From Ensifer sp. IC4062 (GTDB lineage: Bacteria > Pseudomonadota > Alphaproteobacteria > Rhizobiales > Rhizobiaceae): a stretch of DNA of 64,000 nucleotides. How positions within the stretch are numbered: the stretch's first letter is position 1; each line of letters opens with the position of its first letter. A model generated the notes under the pieces. The model did no database searches. It was not told where the DNA came from and saw only the letters and a program-made list of their open reading frames with translations. Position numbers and translations under genes: made by a program. The stretch spans positions 62,001 through 126,000 of the forward strand of contig NZ_JADYVD010000008.1 of the NCBI RefSeq assembly GCF_020193575.1. Direction: 5' to 3'. Shown in pieces: positions 8,933-17,266 of this stretch.

Positions 8933-9817
8933 TCACCCCATCCGCTCCGACGCATAGCTTCCCGGACTCGGCGGGAAGACGACGACGCGGTTGCCGTTGA
9001 TGAAGCAGCGGTGATGGATGTGGGCATGCACGGCACGGGCGAGCACCTGGCTTTCGACGTCGCGGCCGATCGAGACATAGTCCTCGGGCGACTGCGCATG
9101 GGTGATGCGGGCGATGTCCTGCTCGATGATCGGCCCCTCGTCGAGATCGGCGGTAACATAGTGCGCGGTCGCACCGATCAGCTTGACGCCGCGCTCATAG
9201 GCCTGCTTGTAAGGGTTGGCACCCTTGAAGCTCGGCAGGAAGGAGTGGTGGATGTTGATGATCCGGCCCGACATCTTCTTGCAGAGCGCATCGGACAAGA
9301 CCTGCATGTAGCGGGCGAGCACGATCAGTTCGGCGCCGGTCTGCTCGACGATTTCCATCAGCTGGGCTTCGGCCTTCGGTTTGTTTTCCTTCGTCACCTT
9401 GATGCAGTGGAAGGGGATGTCGTGGTTGACGACGACCTTCTGGTAGTCGAAGTGGTTGGAGACGACACCGACGATCTCGATCGGCAGCGCGCCGATCTTC
9501 CAGCGGTAGAGCAGGTCGTTGAGGCAATGGCCGAAACGCGACACCATCAAGAGCACCTTCATGCGCTCGCTGGTATCATGCATTTCCGCTTCCATACCGA
9601 ATGTCTCGGCGATCGGCGCGAAGTCTTTTTCGAGCGCCTCCCGGCCTACGCCTTCTTCCGAGATGAAGCTGACACGCATGAAGAACAGGCCCGTTTCGAG
9701 ATCGTCGAACTGCGAGCTGTCGATGATGTTGCAGCCCTTTTCGGCGAGATAGCCGGAAATCGCGGCAACGATTCCACGCGTCGACCGGCAAGTTACTGTC
9801 AAAACATAATTCTGCAT
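8933..9817 (-). CDS. purU: Formyltetrahydrofolate deformylase
   Basis: PurU hydrolyses 10-formyl-THF to formate and THF. The 294 residues show an N-terminal ACT domain (YVLTVTCRSTRGIVAAISGYLAEKGCNI) and a C-terminal formyltransferase domain with RMKVLLMVSRFGHCLNDLL and the catalytic block INIHHSFLPSFKGANPY. The ACT domain separates it from PurN. It is the last gene of the mocD-like operon, 37 bp after the PanB-like gene. That location suggests a dedicated role in releasing one-carbon units from oxidative demethylation as formate, rather than purine-pool balancing. Confidence 0.93.
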   Translation of the reverse strand: MQNYVLTVTCRSTRGIVAAISGYLAEKGCNIIDSSQFDDLETGLFFMRVSFISEEGVGREALEKDFAPIAETFGMEAEMHDTSERMKVLLMVSRFGHCLNDLLYRWKIGALPIEIVGVVSNHFDYQKVVVNHDIPFHCIKVTKENKPKAEAQLMEIVEQTGAELIVLARYMQVLSDALCKKMSGRIINIHHSFLPSFKGANPYKQAYERGVKLIGATAHYVTADLDEGPIIEQDIARITHAQSPEDYVSIGRDVESQVLARAVHAHIHHRCFINGNRVVVFPPSPGSYASERMG

Positions 9818-9854
9818 GATCGTCCTTACTTTCTCGTCTTGGGCACCACGCCTT

Positions 9855-10676
9855 TCACCTTACGCGAAAAGCGGCCTGCTCCTGCGCATCCATCTGCTTC
9901 AGGAAGTCCTCTAGTTCCCCGGGCGAGATCCCGACCATATGCGCCATTTCCGGATAGGCGCCGGACCGGACGTCCTCGGCATATTCGCGAAAGGCTGCAA
10001 TGCGCTCCTGCTGCAGTCTCTCATATTCGGCGGCAAAATTGCGGTAAACCTTCGCGTGACGAGGGTAATGGCCTCGATTTTGACCGAGCACGTCTTCGGC
10101 GAAAAGATACTGCGCATCGCATCCGGCGCCAGCGCCCATGGAAAGCATGAGGAGCGAACTCCGCTTCGAGATCGCCGTCGCCACCTCTGCCGGAACAACC
10201 TCGATCTCGGCCGCGAACGCTCCTGCCTCCTCGAGCGCCTTCACCTGCCGCCGAACCTCAAGCGCGCTTTCCGCCGTCTTGCCGACAGCGCGGAAGCCAC
10301 CGGTCCAGGTCGCTTTCGAAGGGATGAGCCCGACATGGCCGCAAACGGGAATGCCCTCGTCGCGCATGCGTCGCACGATCGAAAGGCTTGCCGCGCAATA
10401 GACAGCATCGCCGCCTGCTTTCAGGGCCTTGAAGGCTGCGCGGATATAGTCATCGGCAGTGACATGGTCGCCATATTCGAGACCCGGGAAGGCGAAGACC
10501 GTAGGCGCTGCCTCCCTGAATTCCGGGCCCAGCAGCGCGGGAGGAACCGAAACGAGATCGATACCAGCCCTTTCGGCGGCTTCCGCCTCTTCAAGTGTCA
10601 CGACACGCAGCATCGTAAGCTGTCTCTGGCCCTTCATCGACAAAAGATCGGCAACAGTCGGGCGGCGATGTCTCAT
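9855..10676 (-). CDS. PanB-fold protein lacking PanB catalytic residues
   Basis: This 273-residue protein aligns along its length with ketopantoate hydroxymethyltransferase (PanB), for example GIPVCGHVGLIPSKATWTGGFRAVGKT. By-eye alignment with E. coli PanB shows key differences. The Mg-binding VGDSLG is VPPALL here, the second Asp (LADLPF) is replaced in FAFPGLEYG, and the Lys/Glu of VKIEGG is VYCAAS. Only the late Glu (IEVVPAEVA) is kept. It is therefore unlikely to make ketopantoate. Its place between a ferredoxin reductase and purU suggests a folate-linked step taking up a one-carbon unit such as formaldehyde; that is inference. The gap to purU is 37 bp. Confidence 0.75.
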   Translation of the reverse strand: MRHRRPTVADLLSMKGQRQLTMLRVVTLEEAEAAERAGIDLVSVPPALLGPEFREAAPTVFAFPGLEYGDHVTADDYIRAAFKALKAGGDAVYCAASLSIVRRMRDEGIPVCGHVGLIPSKATWTGGFRAVGKTAESALEVRRQVKALEEAGAFAAEIEVVPAEVATAISKRSSLLMLSMGAGAGCDAQYLFAEDVLGQNRGHYPRHAKVYRNFAAEYERLQQERIAAFREYAEDVRSGAYPEMAHMVGISPGELEDFLKQMDAQEQAAFRVR

Positions 10677-10724
10677 CGAGATCTCCCTGGGAAACGCAGT
10701 GGTTGATGGTTGTTCTGGCGGCTT

Positions 10725-11951
10725 TCATGCCGCGAGCAGCTTCCTGAGCTTGGTGTCCGGAGAAGCGAGCACTTGGGGGTCCGGCCGGCTGCCGGCAGCA
10801 ATCAGCATTTCGGCAAGGCGGATGTCCCGGGCGACGGCATTGCCGGGACCGACGCCGCTTGCGGCGATGAGCCGGCCCTCGCCGTCTAGGTGAAAGAGAA
10901 TGAAGGCTCCCGCCTCCATGTCGCGCCGAACCGTCGCGACCGCGCCGTCGGCAAGGCCGGCGATCTGCAGCGTCAGGTTATATTGATCCGACCAGAACCA
11001 CGGCACGCTGGAGACGGGCTCTGCCCCACCGATCAGATTAGCGGCGGCCAGCGTCCCCTGTTCCTGGGCGCTGCGCCAGGCCTCGAGCCGCACCCGCCGT
11101 CCGCCGTAGTGCGACAGAGGAAAGGAACAGCAATCGCCGGCAGCAAAGATGTCGGGATCGGAAGTGCAGAGCCGCTCGTCGACGGCAATGCCGTTGTCGA
11201 TGGCAAGGCCCGCAGCTTCCGCCAGTTCCGTGTTGGGAACCGCACCAATGCCGACGATGACGAGGTCGGCGGAAACACTGCCGCCATCGGCAAAAAGAAC
11301 ACGCGCCTCGTGTCCGCCATCCTCGAGCGTTGCGATCTTCGCGCCGCAGACGATCTCGACACCTTCGAGCCGATGCCGCTCGGCGACAACCGCGGCGATC
11401 TCTTCCGGCACACCGCGGGTCAACAGACGTGGCAGACCTTCGACAAGAGTAACCTCGGCGCCCAGCTTGCGCGTGGTTGCCGCCAGTTCCAGACCGATGA
11501 AGCCACCGCCGATGATGGCGATTTTTCGGCCGGGGACAAGGGTTGGTCTGATTGCGAGCGCATCGGCGTGGGTCCTGAGCACCCGGATCCGCCCTGAGTT
11601 TCCAGACGCACCTGGAAACGCCCGCGGCCGCGCACCTGTTGCGAGGAGCAGCCGGTCATAGTCGATCGATCGGCCGTCCGCGAGCCGTACCGCTTTGCAC
11701 ATGCGATCGATCTTTTCGACGAGGGCATCTGTCAAAACCGCGATCTCGGCCTCTTTATAGCGCTCGGCGCTCGCGACGTATTTTGGAGCCTCGGCGCCCG
11801 CAAGCCCATCCTTCGACAAAGGCGGGCGCTCGTAGGGAAGATGCGGTTCGGCGCCGATCAGCGTGACCTCGCCGTCGAAGCCTTTTTCTCTCAGCGCAAA
11901 AGCTGCCCGCGCGCCACACTCGCCGGCGCCAATAATGACGATATTTGTCAT
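10725..11951 (-). CDS. FAD-dependent ferredoxin reductase, MocF-like
   Basis: A 408-residue pyridine-nucleotide:ferredoxin oxidoreductase. It has an N-terminal FAD-binding motif (VIIGAGECGARAAFALRE), the ERPPLSK signature of ferredoxin reductases, a second NAD(P)H-binding motif (IAIIGGGFIGLELAA) and a late FAD motif (IFAAGDCCSFP). It would pass electrons from NAD(P)H to the Rieske ferredoxin encoded 44 bp upstream in the operon. The triplet desaturase-like oxygenase/Rieske ferredoxin/reductase matches the mocDEF genes described for rhizopine (3-O-methyl-scyllo-inosamine) demethylation. The family assignment is strong; the rhizopine role is inferred from gene order. Confidence 0.88.
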   Translation of the reverse strand: MTNIVIIGAGECGARAAFALREKGFDGEVTLIGAEPHLPYERPPLSKDGLAGAEAPKYVASAERYKEAEIAVLTDALVEKIDRMCKAVRLADGRSIDYDRLLLATGARPRAFPGASGNSGRIRVLRTHADALAIRPTLVPGRKIAIIGGGFIGLELAATTRKLGAEVTLVEGLPRLLTRGVPEEIAAVVAERHRLEGVEIVCGAKIATLEDGGHEARVLFADGGSVSADLVIVGIGAVPNTELAEAAGLAIDNGIAVDERLCTSDPDIFAAGDCCSFPLSHYGGRRVRLEAWRSAQEQGTLAAANLIGGAEPVSSVPWFWSDQYNLTLQIAGLADGAVATVRRDMEAGAFILFHLDGEGRLIAASGVGPGNAVARDIRLAEMLIAAGSRPDPQVLASPDTKLRKLLAA

Positions 11952-11995
11952 GCCTTCTCCTCCCTCCGCCGGTGCGGCGTTAAGGCAATTGGTCG

Positions 11996-12313
11996 TCAGG
12001 AAATCGCGATGAAGACGCTGCCGGCCTCAACCTTCACCGGATAGGTCCGGAGGTTGACGCAGACCGGGGCGCCCTTGGCCTGGCCGGTCTTGTAGTTGAA
12101 GCGGCCGTTGTGCTTGGGACATTCGATGACGTCGTCCATCACCAGTCCGTCGGCGAGATGAATGTGCTCATGGGTGCAGAGCCCATCGGTCGCGAAATAT
12201 TCGTCATCTGGGCTGCGATAGACGGCGAAGGTTCGCCCCTCGTGATCGAAGCGGATAACATCTTCCTCATCGATCTCATCGGCCGCACAGACCTCGACCC
12301 AGTTCGAGCTCAT
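11996..12313 (-). CDS. Rieske-type ferredoxin, MocE-like
   Basis: A 105-residue soluble Rieske 2Fe-2S protein. The cluster ligands are visible as CTH (in GLCTHEHIH) and CPKH (in IECPKHNGRF), 17-18 residues apart, the usual spacing for oxygenase ferredoxins. It lies between the oxygenase and the reductase genes and would carry electrons between them. No signal peptide is present, so it is cytoplasmic. Start ATG at 12311-12313 follows GGAGG. Confidence 0.92.
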   Translation of the reverse strand: MSSNWVEVCAADEIDEEDVIRFDHEGRTFAVYRSPDDEYFATDGLCTHEHIHLADGLVMDDVIECPKHNGRFNYKTGQAKGAPVCVNLRTYPVKVEAGSVFIAIS

Positions 12314-12360
12314 GGGTTTCCTCCATCAGTTTGCTTGTCTTGATTGGTTTGCTTCGCCGG

Positions 12361-13452
12361 TTATTCGGCGGCCGGGACGAGCCGATCGCCATGGAACTCT
12401 TCGCGATAGGGCTTTGCCGTCGGCGGCAGTTCACGCTTCAGGAAATAATCCTCATTCCTGAGCTGCCTCAAGAAGGCCGGGATCATTTCGCGATAGCCGT
12501 GAAGCATGGACGGGTTCGCCGCCGGCAGGTCGTGCTTGATCATTTCATGCAGCTTCGGCAGCGCGTGGTAGGGCACCATCGGGAACATGTGATGCTCGAC
12601 GTGATAGTTCATGTTCCAATAGATGAAGCGGCTCACCGGATTCATGTAGACCGTGCGGCTGTTCAGCCGGTGATCGGTCACATTGTCGGCAAGCCCGCCA
12701 TGCTGCAACAGGCCGGTCAACACGTGATGCCAGGCGCCATAGAGGCGGGGCAGCCCGATCAGCATCAGCGGCAGAAGTGAGCCGAGATAGATCGACAGAC
12801 CGATCGTCGCGACATAGATCGACAGCCAGATGCGGGCGACGAGGATCGCCTTCGGCTGTTCCATTTCCGGAATGAAAGTCCTTTCGGCGGCGCTGATCAC
12901 GCCGAAGGCATTCCGCACCATATCGACCGTCGCGTACCAGACATCGATGATGCCGAAGAAATTGAGAACGAGCCGGAGAAGGTCCGGCGGGCGCATCACG
13001 GCGATTTCCGGGTCACGGCCGACGATGACCGTATCGGTATGGTGGCGGGTATGGCTCCACCGCCAGGTCACCGGATTGCGCATGATCATGAAACAGGCAA
13101 TCTGATAGACGACATCATTCATCCACATCGTCTTGAACGCGGTGCCATGGCCGCATTCATGCCAGCGGCTATCGGAGGCCGAGCCGTAGAGGACGCCGTA
13201 GGCGAGGAAAAGCGGTGCTGCTGCCCAAGTGCCCCAGAAATAAATGCCGAGCCCGCCGAAAAGCATCATGCTGCCGAGCCAGAGGAAGGTGTCGCGGATG
13301 GCCGGGCCATCCGCGCGTTTCATCAATTCCTTCATCTGCTTGCGCGGAACGTCGGTGTGATACCACTCAGCCGCGGAAAGCCCATTGGCGACTGCCGCCT
13401 CCGCATCGCGCCCGAGGAGGCTGTAATCTCTTTTCGTGGCAACCGGCATCAT
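12361..13452 (-). CDS. Membrane diiron oxygenase of the fatty-acid desaturase family, MocD-like
   Basis: The 363-residue product has the three histidine boxes of membrane diiron enzymes: HECGH, HTRHH and HVEHH, with hydrophobic segments around LFGGLGIYFWGTW and a long one near IYVATIGLSIYLGSLLPLMLIG. The ATG at 13450-13452 is preceded by GGGAGG; another ATG follows directly and an upstream one adds six residues. Neighbouring Rieske ferredoxin and reductase genes supply an electron chain. The same trio occurs as MocD/E/F, implicated in demethylating the rhizopine 3-O-methyl-scyllo-inosamine. A lipid desaturase role is less likely because of the one-carbon genes downstream. It is the first gene of the operon. 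Confidence 0.85.
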   Translation of the reverse strand: MMPVATKRDYSLLGRDAEAAVANGLSAAEWYHTDVPRKQMKELMKRADGPAIRDTFLWLGSMMLFGGLGIYFWGTWAAAPLFLAYGVLYGSASDSRWHECGHGTAFKTMWMNDVVYQIACFMIMRNPVTWRWSHTRHHTDTVIVGRDPEIAVMRPPDLLRLVLNFFGIIDVWYATVDMVRNAFGVISAAERTFIPEMEQPKAILVARIWLSIYVATIGLSIYLGSLLPLMLIGLPRLYGAWHHVLTGLLQHGGLADNVTDHRLNSRTVYMNPVSRFIYWNMNYHVEHHMFPMVPYHALPKLHEMIKHDLPAANPSMLHGYREMIPAFLRQLRNEDYFLKRELPPTAKPYREEFHGDRLVPAAE

Positions 13453-13516
13453 CTCGTCCTCCCGAAGCACGCTCCCGACTGCGCCTCACATCAATGAAAG
13501 GAGGGTATGTTGACTT

Positions 13517-13547
13517 TTGACAATTCTCAATGCAGTCATGATATATT
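13517..13547 (+). promoter_or_regulatory. Candidate promoter and LacI-type operator
   Basis: TTGACA at 13517-13522 is followed after 17 bp by GATATA (or after 19 bp by TATATT), a plausible promoter for the LacI gene at 13611. The -35 element is part of an imperfect palindrome, TTGACAATTCTCAA (13517-13530; 12 of 14 positions symmetric). It is well placed for LacI-family control of both this gene and the divergent mocD-like operon. Confidence 0.45.
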
Positions 13548-13610
13548 CTCTCAAATTCCATCATAACGGCCACTTCATGCTTGAGGGGATAATTTCAGGG
13601 AGAAGCCGCC

Positions 13611-14642
13611 ATGACGAGGAGACCGACGATCGCCGATCTTGCGCAGGCGGCCGGCGTGAGCGTTGCCACCGTCGATCGTGTCTTGAACGGGCGTCATCCG
13701 GTGCGCGAGGAAACGGCGCGAAGGGTTTACGACGCTGCCAAGACGATCGGCTATCACGCCGTCGGCCTGCTTCGCCAACGCGTGTTCGAGGATCTTCCGC
13801 AATATCGTCTCGGCTTTCTCCTGCAAAAACCGCAGCAATCATTCTATCAAGCGGTTGCGAAGGAGATCGAAAACGCGGCACTGTCGCTGACCCATGTCCG
13901 CCCGCTCCCTCAAGTGGACTTCGTTCCCAATTCGACGCCGGCAGGAATCACCGAAAAGCTGAAGGCGATGGCCGCGCGAAATCAGGCAATCGCACTTGTC
14001 GCGCCGGACTACCCAGCCGTCACGGCGGTGATAGAAGACCTGAAGGAGCGCGGCATTCCGGTCTTCTCGCTGCTTTCCGATTTCGCGGCCGGAGTGCGCG
14101 AGGGCTATGTCGGCTTGAACAACCACAAGGTTGGACGAACCGCAGCCTGGATGATTGCCAAGGCGGCAAAACGACCCGGAAAGGTCGCGGCCTTTGTCGG
14201 CAGCCATCGCTTCCACGGACATGAACTGCGCGAGATCGCCTTCCGCTCCTATTTTCGCGAGAACGCGCCCGAGTTCGAGGTGCTCGACACGATGGTCAAT
14301 CTGGACACCGCCGAGATCACTCACGAGGCTACGCTCGATCTTCTGCGGAGGCACCCCGATCTCATCGGTTTCTACGTCTGTGGCGGCGGGATGGAGGGCG
14401 CAATTTCGGCGATCCGAGAGGAAAAGCTCGAGCGCAAGCTGCTGGTGGTCGTCAACGAACTCACGCCGGAATCACGCGCAGCGCTTGCCGACGAGGCAGT
14501 CACGATGGCGATCGCAACCCCCGTTCCCGCACTCATCAGAGAGACCATCAACCTAATGATCGGGGCGATCGATCGAGGCGCGGCGGGTGTACCGGGACAG
14601 ACCTTCCTGCCTTTCGACATCTTCACGCCGGAGAATACCTGA
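13611..14642 (+). CDS. LacI family transcriptional regulator
   Basis: A 343-residue regulator with an N-terminal LacI HTH and hinge (PTIADLAQAAGVSVATVDRVLNGR) and a periplasmic-binding-protein-like effector domain. The effector domain starts around RLGFLLQKPQQSFYQAVAKEIENAA, which fits the type that binds free sugars or inositols. ATG at 13611 is preceded by GGGAGAAG. It diverges from the mocD-like operon with about 158 bp between them, so it probably represses that operon and responds to the pathway substrate. Rhizopine catabolism was described with a GntR-type MocR, so a LacI regulator here points to a related but distinct substrate or control. Confidence 0.9.
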   Translation: MTRRPTIADLAQAAGVSVATVDRVLNGRHPVREETARRVYDAAKTIGYHAVGLLRQRVFEDLPQYRLGFLLQKPQQSFYQAVAKEIENAALSLTHVRPLPQVDFVPNSTPAGITEKLKAMAARNQAIALVAPDYPAVTAVIEDLKERGIPVFSLLSDFAAGVREGYVGLNNHKVGRTAAWMIAKAAKRPGKVAAFVGSHRFHGHELREIAFRSYFRENAPEFEVLDTMVNLDTAEITHEATLDLLRRHPDLIGFYVCGGGMEGAISAIREEKLERKLLVVVNELTPESRAALADEAVTMAIATPVPALIRETINLMIGAIDRGAAGVPGQTFLPFDIFTPENT

Positions 14643-14694
14643 TCCGGCCGGCGGGATAGGTGAGTTCAAGTATGCGGTGCGACGTGAGAGAGAT

Positions 14695-16149
14695 TTATTC
14701 GCTGGCTGCTATCCCGGTTCTGTCAGAATACGAAGCCTGCCTTCCATCTGTCGCCTCTGTCCGGGCTGAACCCGTCGTACCCGTGAGATCGTCGAGAAAA
14801 TCCTGGCACCAGCGTGTAACATCGCGCTCCAGCAAATGATCCATCATCGTTTTCCAGCGCTCCTTCCGTTCCTCCGGCGGCATGCTTAGCGCGCGTGCCA
14901 TCGCATTCGCGGTACCCTCTACGTCGTATGGATTGACGAGCAGTGCGCCGTTCAGCTCGCGGGCAGCCCCGGCGAAACGTGAAAGCACAAGCACGCCGGG
15001 ATCGTCCGGATCCTGCGCGGCTACGTATTCCTTTGCGACGAGATTCATCCCATCTCGAAGCGGCGTCACGAGGCCAACTTTGCTAAGCCGGTAAAGCCCA
15101 GCAAGAATGTGGCGGCCCACCGAGCGGTTGATATAGCGTATCGGCACCCAATCGACGGCGCCGAGCGCCCCGTTCACCCGGCCGGCCTGTTCGGCAACCA
15201 TGCGCTGCATGGCTTCATACTCCGGCACTTCGGAGCGGGACTTCGGCGTGATTTGCAGATAGGTGACATGCCCGTGCTGGGCCGGATTGGCCAGGATGAA
15301 GCGCTCAAACGCGTCGATACGCTGCGTGATCCCCTTGGAATAATCGAGGCGATCGACCCCGATGATCAGGCTGCGGTTTCCAATGCTCTCACGCGCTTTT
15401 TTGACCGTCTTATTGGTCGATGCCTTTTTGGCGAATTCGGCAAAGGCCGCGGTCTCAATCCCGATTGCATAGGTGCCGCCCTTGAATACACGGCCATAGG
15501 CGCTGAAGCGCCCTCCGCCGAGGTCGTCGCCGATGCCTTCCCGCCTGAGGCAGCCAGCGAAGTTCTCGAGGTCGTGATCGGTTTGGAAGCCGACGACGTC
15601 GTAGTGGGACAGGCCCCGCATGATCTCCTCATGAACGGGCATCGTGAAGAGCACATCAGCGGGCGGCCAGGGAATGTGGAGAAAGAAGCCGATGCGGTTC
15701 TTTAATCCCATCGCACGCAACTCCGCCGCGAGAGGGATTAAGTGATAGTCGTGCACCCAGATGACGTCGTCGGGTTCGACCAACGGGGCAAGCCGGTGGG
15801 CGAAGAAGCGGTTGACGCGGAAATATCCGGCCATTTCCTTGCGACCGTACTCGGCGAGATCAAGCCGGTAGTGGCAGATCGGCCAAAGAACCCGATTGGC
15901 GAAGCCGTGGTAATATTCCTCAACATCGGTGTCGGTCAGATCCGTGAGCGCATAGGTGATGTTGCCCTGCTGCAGTTGTGCAAGCGCTTGCGGCTCGTGC
16001 TCTCCGCTCGATCTTCCCGACCAGCCCATCCATATGCCGCCATGCTCTTCAAGCGCGACCTTCAGCGCGACCGCCAACCCACCGGCGGGGGCAATACCAC
16101 CCTTGTCCGGGACCGGCACGCGATTGGAAACAATGACGAGACGGCTCAT
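14695..16149 (-). CDS. otsA: Trehalose-6-phosphate synthase
   Basis: A 484-residue GT20 enzyme that makes trehalose-6-phosphate from UDP-glucose and glucose-6-phosphate. Recognisable blocks are SRLVIVSNRVPVP and the GGLAVAL glycine loop at the N-terminus, IWVHDYHLIPLAAELR, IGFFLHIPWPP, GVDRLDYSKGI and LRDGMNLVAKEYVAAQ. It lies 45 bp after otsB and is transcribed with it. The C-terminal tail after the FLDDLTG block is low in conservation. Trehalose here would be an osmo- and desiccation protectant; in S. meliloti, trehalose synthesis depends on the RpoE2 general stress response. Confidence 0.95.
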   Translation of the reverse strand: MSRLVIVSNRVPVPDKGGIAPAGGLAVALKVALEEHGGIWMGWSGRSSGEHEPQALAQLQQGNITYALTDLTDTDVEEYYHGFANRVLWPICHYRLDLAEYGRKEMAGYFRVNRFFAHRLAPLVEPDDVIWVHDYHLIPLAAELRAMGLKNRIGFFLHIPWPPADVLFTMPVHEEIMRGLSHYDVVGFQTDHDLENFAGCLRREGIGDDLGGGRFSAYGRVFKGGTYAIGIETAAFAEFAKKASTNKTVKKARESIGNRSLIIGVDRLDYSKGITQRIDAFERFILANPAQHGHVTYLQITPKSRSEVPEYEAMQRMVAEQAGRVNGALGAVDWVPIRYINRSVGRHILAGLYRLSKVGLVTPLRDGMNLVAKEYVAAQDPDDPGVLVLSRFAGAARELNGALLVNPYDVEGTANAMARALSMPPEERKERWKTMMDHLLERDVTRWCQDFLDDLTGTTGSARTEATDGRQASYSDRTGIAASE

Positions 16150-16194
16150 GCCGACCTCCTTTCATGCAGGAAACTATGTCGGGTGTTCAAATTT

Positions 16195-16992
16195 TCAGGG
16201 AACCAACGCAGCGATGATGCCGCGCAGGGCCTCGGCAGAGGGAACGGAGCCGATCGCTTCGCTCGCAGGCGACGGCCGTCCGACGCGGATCGAGTAGCCG
16301 CCGAGCCGGTTGACCGTGTGAAACATCGCTTCGTCGGTCACGTCATCTCCGATGGCGATGGCGCGTCTCCCGGCAAAAGGTGGCTGCGCGAGAAAGGCCT
16401 CGATTGCGTCGCCCTTGTCGGCGCGGGCCGGACGAATTTCGATCACCATCTTGCCATGCTGGATCGTCCAGTTTGGCCCTGCCCGGATCAACGCCCGCTC
16501 GATCAGCGGTTCCAGTTGGAGCTTTCTGTCCGGCGCCAGTCGGTAGTGCGCGGCGACCGCCGCTCCCTTGTCCTCGATCAGAACCCCAGGCCAGTTGGCC
16601 GTATCAGCGACAAGATCGGCCTTCAGCCGCTCGAATTCCGTCGTGTCGGCGGCTTTGTGCACAAGGCCGTCCGGATCCCGGCGCTCGGCGCCATGAAGAC
16701 CCGCGATTGGAAAAAGAAATGGCGAAAAAAGCTGTTCGGCATAGCCAAGGTCGCGACCGGTCACGAGCGCCAAGGCACCTCCGAGTTTTCCCGACAAGGC
16801 ATTGAGGTTCGCAGGCAGCGAAGGCGGGACGACTACTGCGTCCGGCGTTTCGGCAAGGTCAAGCAAAGTACCATCGATATCGAGGAACAGAGCCCAGCCT
16901 TGCAGATCCGTTGAGAGAGCGGCGAGAATAAAGTCCTCTGCTGAAATCGCGTCGGATTTCGAGGCGCTTCGAAACTGCTTCCGATTTGACAT
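16195..16992 (-). CDS. otsB: Trehalose-phosphatase
   Basis: A 265-residue HAD-superfamily phosphatase that dephosphorylates trehalose-6-phosphate. It has the catalytic DIDGTLLD motif (nucleophile and acid Asp), LALVTGRDL as motif II, and the motif IV Asp pair in AIAIGDDVTDEAMF, the usual OtsB arrangement. ATG at 16990-16992. It is the first gene of an otsB-otsA operon and diverges from the ROK-like gene. Confidence 0.94.
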   Translation of the reverse strand: MSNRKQFRSASKSDAISAEDFILAALSTDLQGWALFLDIDGTLLDLAETPDAVVVPPSLPANLNALSGKLGGALALVTGRDLGYAEQLFSPFLFPIAGLHGAERRDPDGLVHKAADTTEFERLKADLVADTANWPGVLIEDKGAAVAAHYRLAPDRKLQLEPLIERALIRAGPNWTIQHGKMVIEIRPARADKGDAIEAFLAQPPFAGRRAIAIGDDVTDEAMFHTVNRLGGYSIRVGRPSPASEAIGSVPSAEALRGIIAALVP

Positions 16993-17188
16993 GCCCTATA
17001 TTTAGGTCAGAGCCTCCAATCGGCCAACCCTGAGTTTCCACAAAGCGGATATTTGCTGTCCAGCGGTGGGGAGGGACAAGGCGGTGACACGCAGTCCTGT
17101 CGCTAGCTTACGAACGAGGCCTGCCGTGATCCAGACTCGGCGTCCACCATCAAGCGGCTTCTTTCGCACATTGGCGCCGCGACGTCGG

Positions 17189-17213
17189 AACATCGTCCCG
17201 CCCCTCACGTTTA
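17189..17213 (+). promoter_or_regulatory. EcfG/RpoE2-type general stress promoter
   Basis: GGAAC at 17189-17193 is followed by 16 bases and CGTT at 17210-17213, an exact match to the alphaproteobacterial EcfG consensus GGAAC-N16/17-CGTT. It lies 53 bp upstream of the GTG start of the ROK-like gene. Stress control agrees with the neighbouring trehalose genes. Confidence 0.7.
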
Positions 17214-17266
17214 TTACTCACTCCGGTCTCGGATCAGTTCAGGTGAAGCGTCATACAGGAGGTAGC

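Noticed and set aside
8933..9817. PurN (GAR transformylase)
   Set aside because: An N-terminal ACT domain and the length of 294 residues identify PurU.
12361..13452. Housekeeping fatty-acid desaturase
   Set aside because: The histidine boxes fit, but the adjoining Rieske ferredoxin, reductase and one-carbon genes favour a MocD-like oxygenase.
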